Source of the DNA: CAYHVK01 sp964360255
GTDB lineage: Bacteria; Bdellovibrionota; Bdellovibrionia; Bdellovibrionales; UBA1609
DNA length: 64,000 nucleotides
Assembly (NCBI GenBank): GCA_964360255.1
Contig: CAYHVK010000003.1
Location: 1-64,000, forward strand
Direction of reading: 5' to 3'
In this document: one piece after another, positions 52,433 to 60,302 of the stretch
Position numbering within the stretch: the first letter of the stretch is position 1
How the letters are laid out: every line of letters begins with the position of its first letter
The notes under the pieces: model-generated
What the model was told of the DNA's origin: nothing
What the model saw: only the letters and a program-made list of their open reading frames with translations
The model's database searches: none
Position numbers and translations under genes: made by a program

Positions 52433-53229
52433 CTCTCTAGAACCAATTTTATAAAGAGTAGAACCACAACTAAAATCAAAGTAGGTCGTACAATCTGTGC
52501 GGCTTTTTTCGATGCTATTTTTGAGCCTATAAAAGCTCCCGCTGTCGCAAATATGGCAAGAACCACTCCTAGATTCCAATCTACTTGATCGTGAAGAGCG
52601 TAGCCGCCCAGCGCCGACGTCGCTGATAATAAATTAGCAAACTTTGAAATTCCGATGGCGAGCAAAAGAGGCATGGTCGTAAAAAGTAAAAGCGAAAGTA
52701 ACATAATAGTTCCGCCGCCAGGTCCAAGAATTCCGTCGTAAAGACCGCAGCAAAGACCAGCGAGCAAAAGCTTTAAAACCATCTTTGAAAGTTTCGGTAT
52801 TTTAACGTCTGCTGCCGCTAAAGCCGCATCACCAGGAGTTGTTGAGTGCCCCACCGCAGCTCGCTTAAGAAGGGAATCTTTACGCACCACTAAGATTAAA
52901 ATCAGTGGGCAAATTCCAATCATCAGCCAGCGAAAATATTCATTGGGCAGACTGCTGCCAATTTGACTGCCGATAAAGCTGCCGAAAAAGACAGAAAGCG
53001 AAAAATAAATTCCTTGTTTGAAATTGAACTGACCGTTTCGTGCATAAACAACCAAAGCAATGCCAGCAGCGGCGGCGCCGACGATCTTGTTTGTGCCGAT
53101 GGCTAGTGCCCCTGGGCCAACAATTAAAGCAATAGTTGGCACAGTAATTAAACCGCCTCCACCAGCGATAGAATCAATAAAGCCGCCAACAAAAATAAGG
53201 AGGTAGTAAAAGGCATGATCGAAGTTCAA
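52429..53229 (-). CDS. TauE/SafE (TSUP) family permease
   Basis: TSUP permeases transport sulfur-containing organic anions or sulfite across the inner membrane. The 266-residue protein has about eight transmembrane helices and the family signature GFIDSIAGGGGLITVPTIAL at the start (about 15-34), with a second copy GLYDGILGPGGGTIMLLSLL in the second half (about 163-182), the two-fold repeat of the family. The length is normal. It overlaps OsmC at the 3' end. The substrate cannot be told; the presence of a SulP transporter elsewhere in the window is not enough to decide on sulfur compounds. Confidence 0.9.
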   Translation of the reverse strand: MNFDHAFYYLLIFVGGFIDSIAGGGGLITVPTIALIVGPGALAIGTNKIVGAAAAGIALVVYARNGQFNFKQGIYFSLSVFFGSFIGSQIGSSLPNEYFRWLMIGICPLILILVVRKDSLLKRAAVGHSTTPGDAALAAADVKIPKLSKMVLKLLLAGLCCGLYDGILGPGGGTIMLLSLLLFTTMPLLLAIGISKFANLLSATSALGGYALHDQVDWNLGVVLAIFATAGAFIGSKIASKKAAQIVRPTLILVVVLLFIKLVLES

Positions 53230-53333
53230 GTGATGCTCGTTTCTGAGAGGTCCTCATTGTAAAAATACGCGTGTAATATTTTCTAATGCATCGCAGCTAT
53301 TGTGCTGCTATAAGGCTGCATCGTGAGGTTCGG

Positions 53334-55652
53334 ATGCGGTCTTATATTTTTCTTTTCGCCTTCTGTTTAGCTTATATTTCTTCAACTGCGCAAGCGCAGT
53401 TTTTCTTACATGACGAAGGCCATATTTTCGTCGATCAGAAAATTAAAACACGCAAGCTCGGCATCGAAGTTGAATTCACAGGAATACCTGATGGTGTACT
53501 TATAGAACTTCTCAAAAAACATCTCGATGCCAAAGTTGTTTCGCTTCCTACCGAGCCTCTCGAATCAGTTTATCAAACGAAAATCGGTTTAGTTCGTCTC
53601 AAAGTTGAGGGCCAAGCATGGCGCTATGAAAACAAAGACAATGCTAAGTTTGCAGAGCAATTAAAAGTCGATGCAGTGAACGCTCCACGAGAATTGGTTT
53701 TTCCGCCCCTTTCGTTTGGTCAGATTAAACATATTCAAGCTTTGCTCTTTGCTTTAAAAGAAAAAGGAGCCATTGGCACCACCGACACATCAGCCGTTTC
53801 TCTGCAGGTGAATGTGAGCATGCCGTCATTAAATCCAAAGTCTGCTCGGTCGGCTCAAAATGTAGCCGATGTTGTAAATCTAATGAGAGTTTATTCAAAA
53901 CAATCTCATCAAGAACAAGCAGCAAAAATTTTAAAAATTCCGGCGATTCGCAAAGAGTACATTCGCCCTTATTCAAAAGGTTTCTTAACCAAACTGAACA
54001 ATGCTCAATATAAACCCACGGCTCGTGAACTCTATGATGATTACATGTATCGCCAGACTGATGAATTATTGGGTCACAAAGATGCATGGTCAGCTTCATT
54101 AGAGAAAGTAAAGGCTCGTGTTTTAGCGAGCGGAGAATCAGAAGCCCTCATTCAAGTTATAAAAATGAATCAACTGAGAGTTTCAAGCCTCTTCGTTGAA
54201 GCTTTTCAAGACGACCCACTTTCGCAGTTTTTAGTGAAAACAAAGTGGCTGAAACCCATTGCGCTTGTTGAATTTCGTGAATTTAATAATGACTTCGATG
54301 TGACCGAAAAAGTGAATATGTCGTTAGGGGTGATTCGTGGCGCACAGCTTTTCGGCAATTACGATCACGATGAAGTGGTTTCACAAGTGACCGGTATTTC
54401 TGAAAATGACATAGGCCGTCTGCGTGATGATCTGAGCTCGGCAAAGAAAAACCGTCAGCACATCGTGCGCTATGCACTTTACGACCCGAAAGAAACTCCA
54501 TTTCATGCAGAAGATCTTGAGTGGTTTGCATGGATGAGCCCGCGTACAATTCATATTCAGTTGGCGCCAGATAAAATAGGTCATTTGCCTCTTGTTCTCC
54601 CTAAAGGAGCGGTGCTCTGGCATCGCCGTCAGATTCACCGCCAGTCGATCTTAGCTGAACAAATGCCTGGTATGGAAAACTACCTTATGCAGCAGGTGAT
54701 GGAGAATAAACTCGTCGAAGCGAAACTTCTCGATAAATATGCTCCCGGCTCAATGCCGGATTTTGTTTTGCTCAGAGATTTTAATTTACCGAAGAAAGAC
54801 GCTGACCCTAGACTTGTTTGGAAAAAGCTCAATGCGACCTTTCCGCAAGGTTGGGTTTTAAAATCAGCCTTCGATTTAGCGAGCGAGAGTTCAATTATCA
54901 CCGAATCTATTGATATTGATACGGCGATGAAGGCTTATGAGAATGGTTTTGAAGAGTATTTTAAAGCGGTAACAACGGAGACCAAGGGTCAAGATCCAGA
55001 GTATGTTATTTACCTCGTTAAAAAACACCCAGGCTATATGGGCTGGAAGATCAAACAGGTTCTGAAGAATACAGAGATCGCTTTTGCCCAAGCGAAAGTA
55101 AAAATCAAAAACGAACTTCGTATTGAAGTGCTCGGTGGTAACGTCTTGGGCCACGGCTCAACGGTCGATCGCTATGCTTATCAAGATGAGATGGAAGGTA
55201 AAGCTCCACGTCCGAAACTGGCCAGTCGCCTTATGCGTGACGGAGAGCGTTTCGCCCAGTCGGTTCTTGATCGCTTCCCACCAGAATTAAAAATTATGCC
55301 TTTTGCCTTCGACGTGGCTCTTCTTGAGGATGGTTCATGGACCATTATCGAAACAAATCCGGGTGGTAACTCGGGCTTTCTCGAAGAGAACCCGGCGACG
55401 AGTAAAATGCTTGTTGAATATTTAGAGAGCTATCCGCAGTTATCGAAATATTTTAAAGGAGTATTAACAGCCGAGCAGCAGATGCGCTGGATTAATAAGC
55501 ACCTTGAAGAGTTTGGCATGCCAGTGAAAGCTTTCTACCCAGGCTACGACTTCAAAAAAGACGAAATCGTCGATAAAGAATTTAAGCCGGTCACTATTGA
55601 TAGCAAAGTTATTAAAGCGGGCTGCGAAGAATTGTTGAAGAAGGCTGGTTAG
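53334..55652 (+). CDS. Predicted exported amidoligase / ATP-grasp fusion protein
   Basis: I choose the ATG at 53334, where GAGG lies a few bases upstream; an in-frame ATG at 53286 would extend it by 16. The 772-residue product starts with a signal peptide (MRSYIFLFAFCLAYISSTAQ, then AQ). Residues about 40-190 resemble a putative amidoligase (COOH-NH2 ligase, glutamine-synthetase-like) domain: LGIEVEFTG at 42-50, PRELVFPPL at 118-126, AVSLQVNV near 154-161 (the usual HxH is QxN). The C-terminal part (about 490-720) resembles ATP-grasp: GWVLK with Lys510, and IIETNPGGNSGFL with Glu673 and Asn675. The middle is unassigned. Such enzymes normally need cytoplasmic ATP, so export is odd. Confidence 0.6.
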   Translation: MRSYIFLFAFCLAYISSTAQAQFFLHDEGHIFVDQKIKTRKLGIEVEFTGIPDGVLIELLKKHLDAKVVSLPTEPLESVYQTKIGLVRLKVEGQAWRYENKDNAKFAEQLKVDAVNAPRELVFPPLSFGQIKHIQALLFALKEKGAIGTTDTSAVSLQVNVSMPSLNPKSARSAQNVADVVNLMRVYSKQSHQEQAAKILKIPAIRKEYIRPYSKGFLTKLNNAQYKPTARELYDDYMYRQTDELLGHKDAWSASLEKVKARVLASGESEALIQVIKMNQLRVSSLFVEAFQDDPLSQFLVKTKWLKPIALVEFREFNNDFDVTEKVNMSLGVIRGAQLFGNYDHDEVVSQVTGISENDIGRLRDDLSSAKKNRQHIVRYALYDPKETPFHAEDLEWFAWMSPRTIHIQLAPDKIGHLPLVLPKGAVLWHRRQIHRQSILAEQMPGMENYLMQQVMENKLVEAKLLDKYAPGSMPDFVLLRDFNLPKKDADPRLVWKKLNATFPQGWVLKSAFDLASESSIITESIDIDTAMKAYENGFEEYFKAVTTETKGQDPEYVIYLVKKHPGYMGWKIKQVLKNTEIAFAQAKVKIKNELRIEVLGGNVLGHGSTVDRYAYQDEMEGKAPRPKLASRLMRDGERFAQSVLDRFPPELKIMPFAFDVALLEDGSWTIIETNPGGNSGFLEENPATSKMLVEYLESYPQLSKYFKGVLTAEQQMRWINKHLEEFGMPVKAFYPGYDFKKDEIVDKEFKPVTIDSKVIKAGCEELLKKAG

Positions 55653-55769
55653 ATTATAGTGCTCTCACAGGGCCTCAAGGTGCAGTCACACTCCTTCAGG
55701 AAAATGCGTTAAGTCTCAAAACGAGCCGAAGCTCACTTTAAGGTGAACACGCTGGAGACCTAAAGAACT

Positions 55770-55881
55770 TCACAATAATCCGAACTTAGCGGCGATCATC
55801 AATACAAGACTAACGATCACCAAAAAATCTTTAACTAAAGCTAAAATTCGCCGATAGAACAAATAACTGTCTTTGTTCATA
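55770..55881 (-). pseudogene. Possible small membrane protein gene broken by one base
   Basis: A very strong ribosome site (AAGGAGG) lies 7 bases before an ATG at 55881 on the minus strand. The frame gives only MNKDSYLVLSANFSFS before a stop. If one G of GG near 55860 is left out, the frame continues as FYRRILALVKDFLVIVSLVL and on to MIAAKFGLL, a typical one-helix small membrane protein of 36 residues, ending at 55770. So this could be a mutated small gene, a sequencing error, or a chance pattern. No known family. Confidence 0.35.
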
Positions 55882-55916
55882 TAGTGGCCTCCTTTCCTTC
55901 CAGAAAAGAGTCACCA

Positions 55917-55949
55917 AAAGGGATCCTGCGAGAGCAGAGATCCCTTTTG
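55917..55949. terminator. Bidirectional terminator hairpin
   Basis: AAAAGGGATC and GATCCCTTTT form a 10-base perfect stem around a 13-base loop, with T or A runs on both sides. It probably ends transcription from the minus-strand amidotransferase-like gene at 56052 and may also serve the plus-strand amidoligase gene. Confidence 0.75.
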
Positions 55950-56051
55950 CATTTTAAATGCCTGGGTGAGATAGGCTTAAACTCTTCTTGGATAGACGGT
56001 GCGGCCATTTTTTTATAGCGGCGGTCCGGACATAATTAGTAAAAATATTGA

Positions 56052-56789
56052 TTATTGCTTCGTAGACGTAAGACCTACAGCATAACCCGCGCGATCGAGA
56101 AGTTCTTTAGCAAGATCGAAATCTTCGCCGTCTTCATCATCCATTTCAGATTTCCACTCCATTGGAGCTTCTGGGTGAGGTCCCGAAAGAACAACTGTTC
56201 CGCGGCCATATGGAAATTGAATCACGGCTGGGCGGCCATCCATGTAACGAGCTAAAATGTCCACAGGGCGCTTGCCATCGAGTTCAAAAGTAGCGCCGGC
56301 CTGAAAATACAAGAACCGCGGAGTTCTCCACATCACTTTTAAGATCAAATCGTCGACATTGCCGGGTAAGAAATCACGGCTGATGCCGGGGATTAATCCG
56401 AGGGCCGGAACTTTATTATGATCATCAGCAAAGTGATCGGCGAAAAACGCTCCCGCGCAAATGCCTAAGTAGGCTCCACCTTGAGCGATAAAATTACGGA
56501 GCAATTGCATCTGGGCGGGCTTCATATGCTGAGCCACTTCGATGGCATCGCCACCAGGCTGAATATAGATTTTGGCATTTTTAAGGGTCGCTTCGGTAAT
56601 TTGAGCGGCTTTCACGTATTTAACGGGGCCGAATTCTTTAGCGGCTAAAACCCCTATAGCTTCAGCGCAATTCTCAGGGCAAACGCCCTCATCACGGTAA
56701 ACTAACACCTGGTTGGCCATGACTGGCGCAGTCCAGAGTAGGATTAGGAACATAAAGTGGCGACTGTTGTAAATCATGTTGTGCCTCAT
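56052..56789 (-). CDS. Exported glutamine amidotransferase-like protein (BPL_N type)
   Basis: The 245-residue protein has a signal peptide (hydrophobic stretch FMFLILLWTAPVMA, about 12-25) and a class I glutamine-amidotransferase-like fold of the BPL_N group: IYIQPGGDAIEVAQ (about 74-87), and the nucleophile elbow GAYLGICAGAFF with Cys111. A histidine in GPHPEAPMEW (about 208-217) could complete a dyad. The group's function is poorly known. It is convergent with the amidoligase/ATP-grasp gene 400 bases away; both products are predicted to be exported and both folds handle amide or ammonia chemistry, so a link is tempting but unproven. The acidic stretch DDEDGEDFD near the C-terminus is unusual. 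Confidence 0.75.
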   Translation of the reverse strand: MRHNMIYNSRHFMFLILLWTAPVMANQVLVYRDEGVCPENCAEAIGVLAAKEFGPVKYVKAAQITEATLKNAKIYIQPGGDAIEVAQHMKPAQMQLLRNFIAQGGAYLGICAGAFFADHFADDHNKVPALGLIPGISRDFLPGNVDDLILKVMWRTPRFLYFQAGATFELDGKRPVDILARYMDGRPAVIQFPYGRGTVVLSGPHPEAPMEWKSEMDDEDGEDFDLAKELLDRAGYAVGLTSTKQ

Positions 56790-57110
56790 GTTGCTAAGAA
56801 AATGATTAGCTAGACCTAAGTAATATGCAAGTTTTTTTTCGAGACATATTTAAGATTTTTCTGCCCAGCCGGTAGACGCTAAATCATGAATATTCTTTTC
56901 CATTCGAAAAACAGAATTTCAGCTAAAACGAAAAACCACTTTTCGCTTTCATGAGACTTTGAAAACCTCGACTTAGAGCCAGCGCCAAGTTGAGGCGAAT
57001 TCCTCCGACAAACGTCCAGAAGATTTTCAATATGTATGTCTTGCTCGACGTGACTAAAGTTTTTGAGGCCAAGGTCCGAACATTTAAATAGCACTAAGGT
57101 GGGGGTACAC
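56790..57110. other. 321-base divergent gap between BPL_N-like and lipoprotein genes
   Basis: No gene is supported here. The start of the gap near 56790-56850 must hold the promoter of the minus-strand gene. A candidate promoter for the plus-strand gene is listed at 57055-57082. No clear repeat or hairpin was found. Confidence 0.6.
57055..57082 (+). promoter_or_regulatory. Candidate sigma-28 (FliA)-like promoter
   Basis: TAAAGTTT at 57055-57062 is a perfect match to the FliA -35 consensus. At a spacing of 12 (usual 11), TCCGAACA gives 5 of 8 matches to the -10 element, including the CCGA core. It lies 29 bases upstream of the lipoprotein start at 57111. It is a guess from consensus only. Confidence 0.35.
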
Positions 57111-58097
57111 ATGAAACGCTTACTAGCATTGGCTTTGGCAGTTACATTATCAACAGGATGTAGCGAATTTCAAAGCGAACAAAAATTCTCCGAGATCAAT
57201 GATGCATTAAACTCTGTTGATGAAGGTATCGTTGGTAAAACAGACAAGCCATACTGTGAATTAGATTATGCTGATTACGAGCTCGACGCAGATCTAGTGG
57301 GTTTTGAAATGCGCGATAAGTTTGGACTCGATGTGGGTTTCAAGCCAGGCGCTGGACCACTCAGCCGAATCGGTGTCGGATTCCAGTCTGAATCAGGCAA
57401 GATGTCTATTAATATGAAACTCAACGACTCATTGCAGCCGCTTGAGAATCTCACAGATGTCATGGGCGAAGGCACATTTACTAAGCTCAACTTCTCAATC
57501 GGTTTTGACCTATTGATGGGTATTGGGCTCGGCACATCTATTTATACAGAGACGCCAGTCGGTAAGTTATCTGGCAAGACTATGGTCGATTCATATAAGA
57601 AGACAAAGAAAGAGCTGGATGCTTTTGCCACAGAATGGAATACAAAAGTCGTGCGTATTATCAGCCCAACAGAATTTATTATTCCAGCTGGCGCGATCGC
57701 AGGTCTTAGAGTTGGCGACCAAGTAAAACTTTTCAACTTAGATATTGAGTGGGAAGGTACAGCTTGCCGTAGCGGAGTTGTCTTCCAACGCGAAACGACA
57801 ACGCTTCCGATTGCTAAAGCCCAAGTGGTTCAGCTTGAAAATAAAGCGGCTCTTATCAGAGTGTATGAATCAGCTGGGGATGCCGATTTAGTTGAACTTG
57901 GCGCCCGAGTTAAAGTTGAGAAATTACCTTTAGCTAAAGGCGAGAAGTCGAGAGTTCTTAAGCGCGGCGTACGTGTAAGAAACGTAACTAGCCGTGAACT
58001 TGAACTTGAAGGCGGTAAGAAAATCGATATCTCTGGTTATATGGAGCCACAAGTGCGCTCTATGCTCAGCGATTACGGTTTCTACCCACGTAATTAA
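57111..58097 (+). CDS. Lipoprotein of unknown function
   Basis: I choose the ATG at 57111, with GGTGGGGG upstream, giving 328 residues; an in-frame ATG at 57063 lies before the signal peptide. The signal peptide ends in a lipobox (LSTGCSEF, Cys17). The mature part has mixed alpha/beta segments; DLLMGIGLGTSIYTETPVG and later IIPAGAIAGLRVGDQVKLFN look like a small beta domain. The function is unknown and I recognise no family. A terminator hairpin follows at 58121. A sigma-28-like promoter upstream, if real, would suggest motility- or attack-phase expression; that is inference. Confidence 0.75.
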   Translation: MKRLLALALAVTLSTGCSEFQSEQKFSEINDALNSVDEGIVGKTDKPYCELDYADYELDADLVGFEMRDKFGLDVGFKPGAGPLSRIGVGFQSESGKMSINMKLNDSLQPLENLTDVMGEGTFTKLNFSIGFDLLMGIGLGTSIYTETPVGKLSGKTMVDSYKKTKKELDAFATEWNTKVVRIISPTEFIIPAGAIAGLRVGDQVKLFNLDIEWEGTACRSGVVFQRETTTLPIAKAQVVQLENKAALIRVYESAGDADLVELGARVKVEKLPLAKGEKSRVLKRGVRVRNVTSRELELEGGKKIDISGYMEPQVRSMLSDYGFYPRN

Positions 58098-58120
58098 TCT
58101 TCAAATATAAATTAGAATTA

Positions 58121-58148
58121 AAAGCCGAACGTAAGTTCGGCTTTTTTT
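58121..58148. terminator. Rho-independent terminator, shared by convergent genes
   Basis: GCCGAAC and GTTCGGC form a 7-base stem with a GTAA loop, extended by three A-T pairs and followed by seven T residues. It ends the lipoprotein transcript and touches the stop codon of the convergent subtilase gene at 58147. Confidence 0.85.
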
Positions 58149-59172
58149 ATTGGTGCTTATAGATAAAATCATTCTCAAAGACGTTATAAGATGTGGGGCT
58201 GATACGATCAAAGGCATCACGGTTTGAATCTCTCGAAGCAATGGCACGATCCAGTTCAATCTGCCGTGAAGTTTTAATGCGGCCGCTAAGATTGCTTTTA
58301 AAAGCCCCGCTGGCGAGAAGCTGCTCTTTCACTTCGTTGAAGTTAGAGGTCTTGAACTGCTCCATAATACGGCTCGCAACGCCACTCACGAAAGCCGCGG
58401 CTTGTGACGTGCCGGTCATTATACCTTTGCGTGACCCTAAGCCCGAGCCTGCACCGGGGAGATTCGAGATTATATTCTCACCTTCGGCGGCAATATCCAC
58501 CGAGCGTTCGCCATAATTACTACTGCTCAGAAGTTGACCTCTGCCATCAGTCGAGCCGACAGAAACAATATTCTTAAGCTTATATGACGCCGGGTAGAAG
58601 CCTTGAAGATCGTTATTGTAACCTTCATTGCCTGATGCCGCGATCACGAGAATGCCTTTTGCTTCAGCTTCTTTTAAAGCTAGAAACTCTTTCTGATCGG
58701 GAGACTGTCCGCCGCCAGAGTAGTTGATGATATGGGCTCCCATTTTTACGGCATAGCGAATAGCAAGAGTCGTGTTATCTAAATTCTTTTGAGGTGAATT
58801 AGGCTGGTAGTATTTGAGAATCATAAGTCTGGCATTCGGGCTATGTTTTTGAATAATCCCGGTGACGTGAGTCCCATGACCATGTTGATCGGTGATTTTG
58901 TTGTTCGAGCTCGCAAAGTTGTAGCCATTCACATCGTCGATAAAGCCATTTTTGTCGTCATCAATTCCGTTGGTGGCGCGATCAAGGCCGTTCTTGTCTA
59001 AGCCGGTTTCTTGAGGGTTTTGCCAAAGTTTCGATGGGTCCGAGAGGGTTTTCGCGTCGAGACCCGTGTCGATAACTGCGACGATGATTTGTTTGTCGTC
59101 GGCGCGGGCGATTTGAAAGTACATCCAGCTGGTCAAGGCGATGAGGAAGAAAAAGAAGTTTTTTGGTTTCAT
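58147..59172 (-). CDS. Secreted subtilisin-like serine protease (family S8)
   Basis: The 341-residue protein has a signal peptide (MKPKNFFFFLIALTSWMYFQ then IARA) and the complete S8 triad: Asp35 in AVIDTGLD, His99 in HGHGTHVTG, and Ser256 in GTSQAAAFVSG. The oxyanion-type Asn is in AASGNEG. There is no long propeptide between the signal and the first motif, so it may rely on a partner or fold alone. Calcium-binding-like DDDKNGFIDD lies after the first Asp. It is coded 3 bases after the RHS-like gene on the same strand, so they form a pair. It is likely an exported protease for degrading outside or prey proteins; that role is inference. Confidence 0.93.
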   Translation of the reverse strand: MKPKNFFFFLIALTSWMYFQIARADDKQIIVAVIDTGLDAKTLSDPSKLWQNPQETGLDKNGLDRATNGIDDDKNGFIDDVNGYNFASSNNKITDQHGHGTHVTGIIQKHSPNARLMILKYYQPNSPQKNLDNTTLAIRYAVKMGAHIINYSGGGQSPDQKEFLALKEAEAKGILVIAASGNEGYNNDLQGFYPASYKLKNIVSVGSTDGRGQLLSSSNYGERSVDIAAEGENIISNLPGAGSGLGSRKGIMTGTSQAAAFVSGVASRIMEQFKTSNFNEVKEQLLASGAFKSNLSGRIKTSRQIELDRAIASRDSNRDAFDRISPTSYNVFENDFIYKHQ

Positions 59173-59175
59173 TCA

Positions 59176-60138
59176 CTATTTTAACCTTTCTGAGGTAGCG
59201 ACAGATCTTTCGATCTTCTTAGATTCATCTTTAATGCGATAGGTGGCGCGGGCGACAATTTGGCCGTTGCATTTACGCTCAACCACCGAAACGAAACTGG
59301 TATTTTGTGCATTCTCAGACATGTACGAAAAATCTTCGAGACAGCCTTTTGAATCCAGGTACTTTTTCACTCGGTCGAAATTTTGATCGTAAACAACTAC
59401 TTCAAATTTTCGGCTACCGTCTTCTAGTACTTCATCGGTGCGAGTGAGATTGTTCATTTTATCATAGAGATTCTTCTGCGAGATCAACTTGCCTGATTTC
59501 ACCGAAATGAGATTCTCATTCTCATACTCATAGGTGGCCTCAGATAAAATGCGTGATCCATCCTTGGACACGACTTTTTTAATGAGTCCCATCTGTGGAC
59601 TCACTTCAAACTCAAGGCGGCGCAGATTAGACCCTTGAATAGATTTAATTCGGCCGGCCGAGTCGTAGCTCAGCGCCAAGCCGGGGGAGCCTGGCGATTT
59701 CATATATATAAGTTGGCCTTTGTCGTTAAACTCCAGCACGTCTTTACCTAATGTTAATTGAATTCTTTTATGGGGAGCCGTTGATACCGGCAGATTGTAT
59801 TCAACCGGGGCTGATAATTTGCAGTCCTGCAGCTGGATCTTATTCGACGCCATCACCGTAATCTTCTTCTCGAAATCGGTGCACCAGCCGTAGCCGAAGA
59901 GACCGACGAAGTAAGATCGACTATTATAGTAGCGAATGAGCTCGAAGCGTTCGCCGGAAGCCGGTGTGCCCCCATCAGTGGCGGGGCCTCGCTGAGTTGA
60001 AAGATCAAAGTCTTTCCACTGACTGAGAAACGAAGCGTCTCTCATATTCACCGCCGCGCGGGTTGAATAGCTCAGAGTTTGTAGGGTGAGTGCCAACGCG
60101 AAGAACTTAATTAAGGTGAGGGGTTTTATTTTTTTCAT
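59176..60138 (-). CDS. RHS-like exported protein, short
   Basis: The probable start is the ATG at 60138 (or 60141, ATGATG); a longer frame from 60216 has an odd leader. A signal peptide (MKKIKPLTLIKFFALALTLQ then TLSYSTRA) precedes a domain that looks like the N-terminal part of RHS/YD-repeat proteins: FELIRYYNSRSYFVGLFGYGW (broken here as FELIRYYNSRS, GLFGYGW), then repeated beta units such as LEFNDKGQLIYM and LALSYDSAGRIKSI that match YD repeats. At about 321 residues it lacks the large C-terminal toxin domain and shell of true RHS toxins. It is directly followed by a subtilase gene. Confidence 0.75.
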   Translation of the reverse strand: MKKIKPLTLIKFFALALTLQTLSYSTRAAVNMRDASFLSQWKDFDLSTQRGPATDGGTPASGERFELIRYYNSRSYFVGLFGYGWCTDFEKKITVMASNKIQLQDCKLSAPVEYNLPVSTAPHKRIQLTLGKDVLEFNDKGQLIYMKSPGSPGLALSYDSAGRIKSIQGSNLRRLEFEVSPQMGLIKKVVSKDGSRILSEATYEYENENLISVKSGKLISQKNLYDKMNNLTRTDEVLEDGSRKFEVVVYDQNFDRVKKYLDSKGCLEDFSYMSENAQNTSFVSVVERKCNGQIVARATYRIKDESKKIERSVATSERLK

Positions 60139-60264
60139 CATGAACTGCTTAACTGCAGAAGTGGTACCACGCCTAGTACGAAAATAACCGCTCCTCGCAC
60201 TAAAATAGATGTTCAAAAGTATACAGCTCTATGTAAGAATCCTGACATACGAAATTTCTTAGCG

Positions 60265-60285
60265 GGTGTAAAAGAGCTTTACACC
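60265..60285 (-). terminator. Hairpin after the GGDEF gene
   Basis: GGTGTAAA and TTTACACC form an 8-base perfect stem with a 5-base loop, just downstream of the minus-strand GGDEF stop at 60303. There is no T run after it, so it is terminator-like only. Confidence 0.4.
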
Positions 60286-60302
60286 TGTCTAGAGACGGCT
60301 AT

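Larger units (their letters stand above)
55653..56051. other. 399-base intergenic gap between convergent genes
   Basis: Apart from the hairpin at 55917-55949 and the broken small open frame at 55770-55881 listed separately, I see no gene here. The first 100 bases after the amidoligase gene hold no clear hairpin with a T run. Confidence 0.6.
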
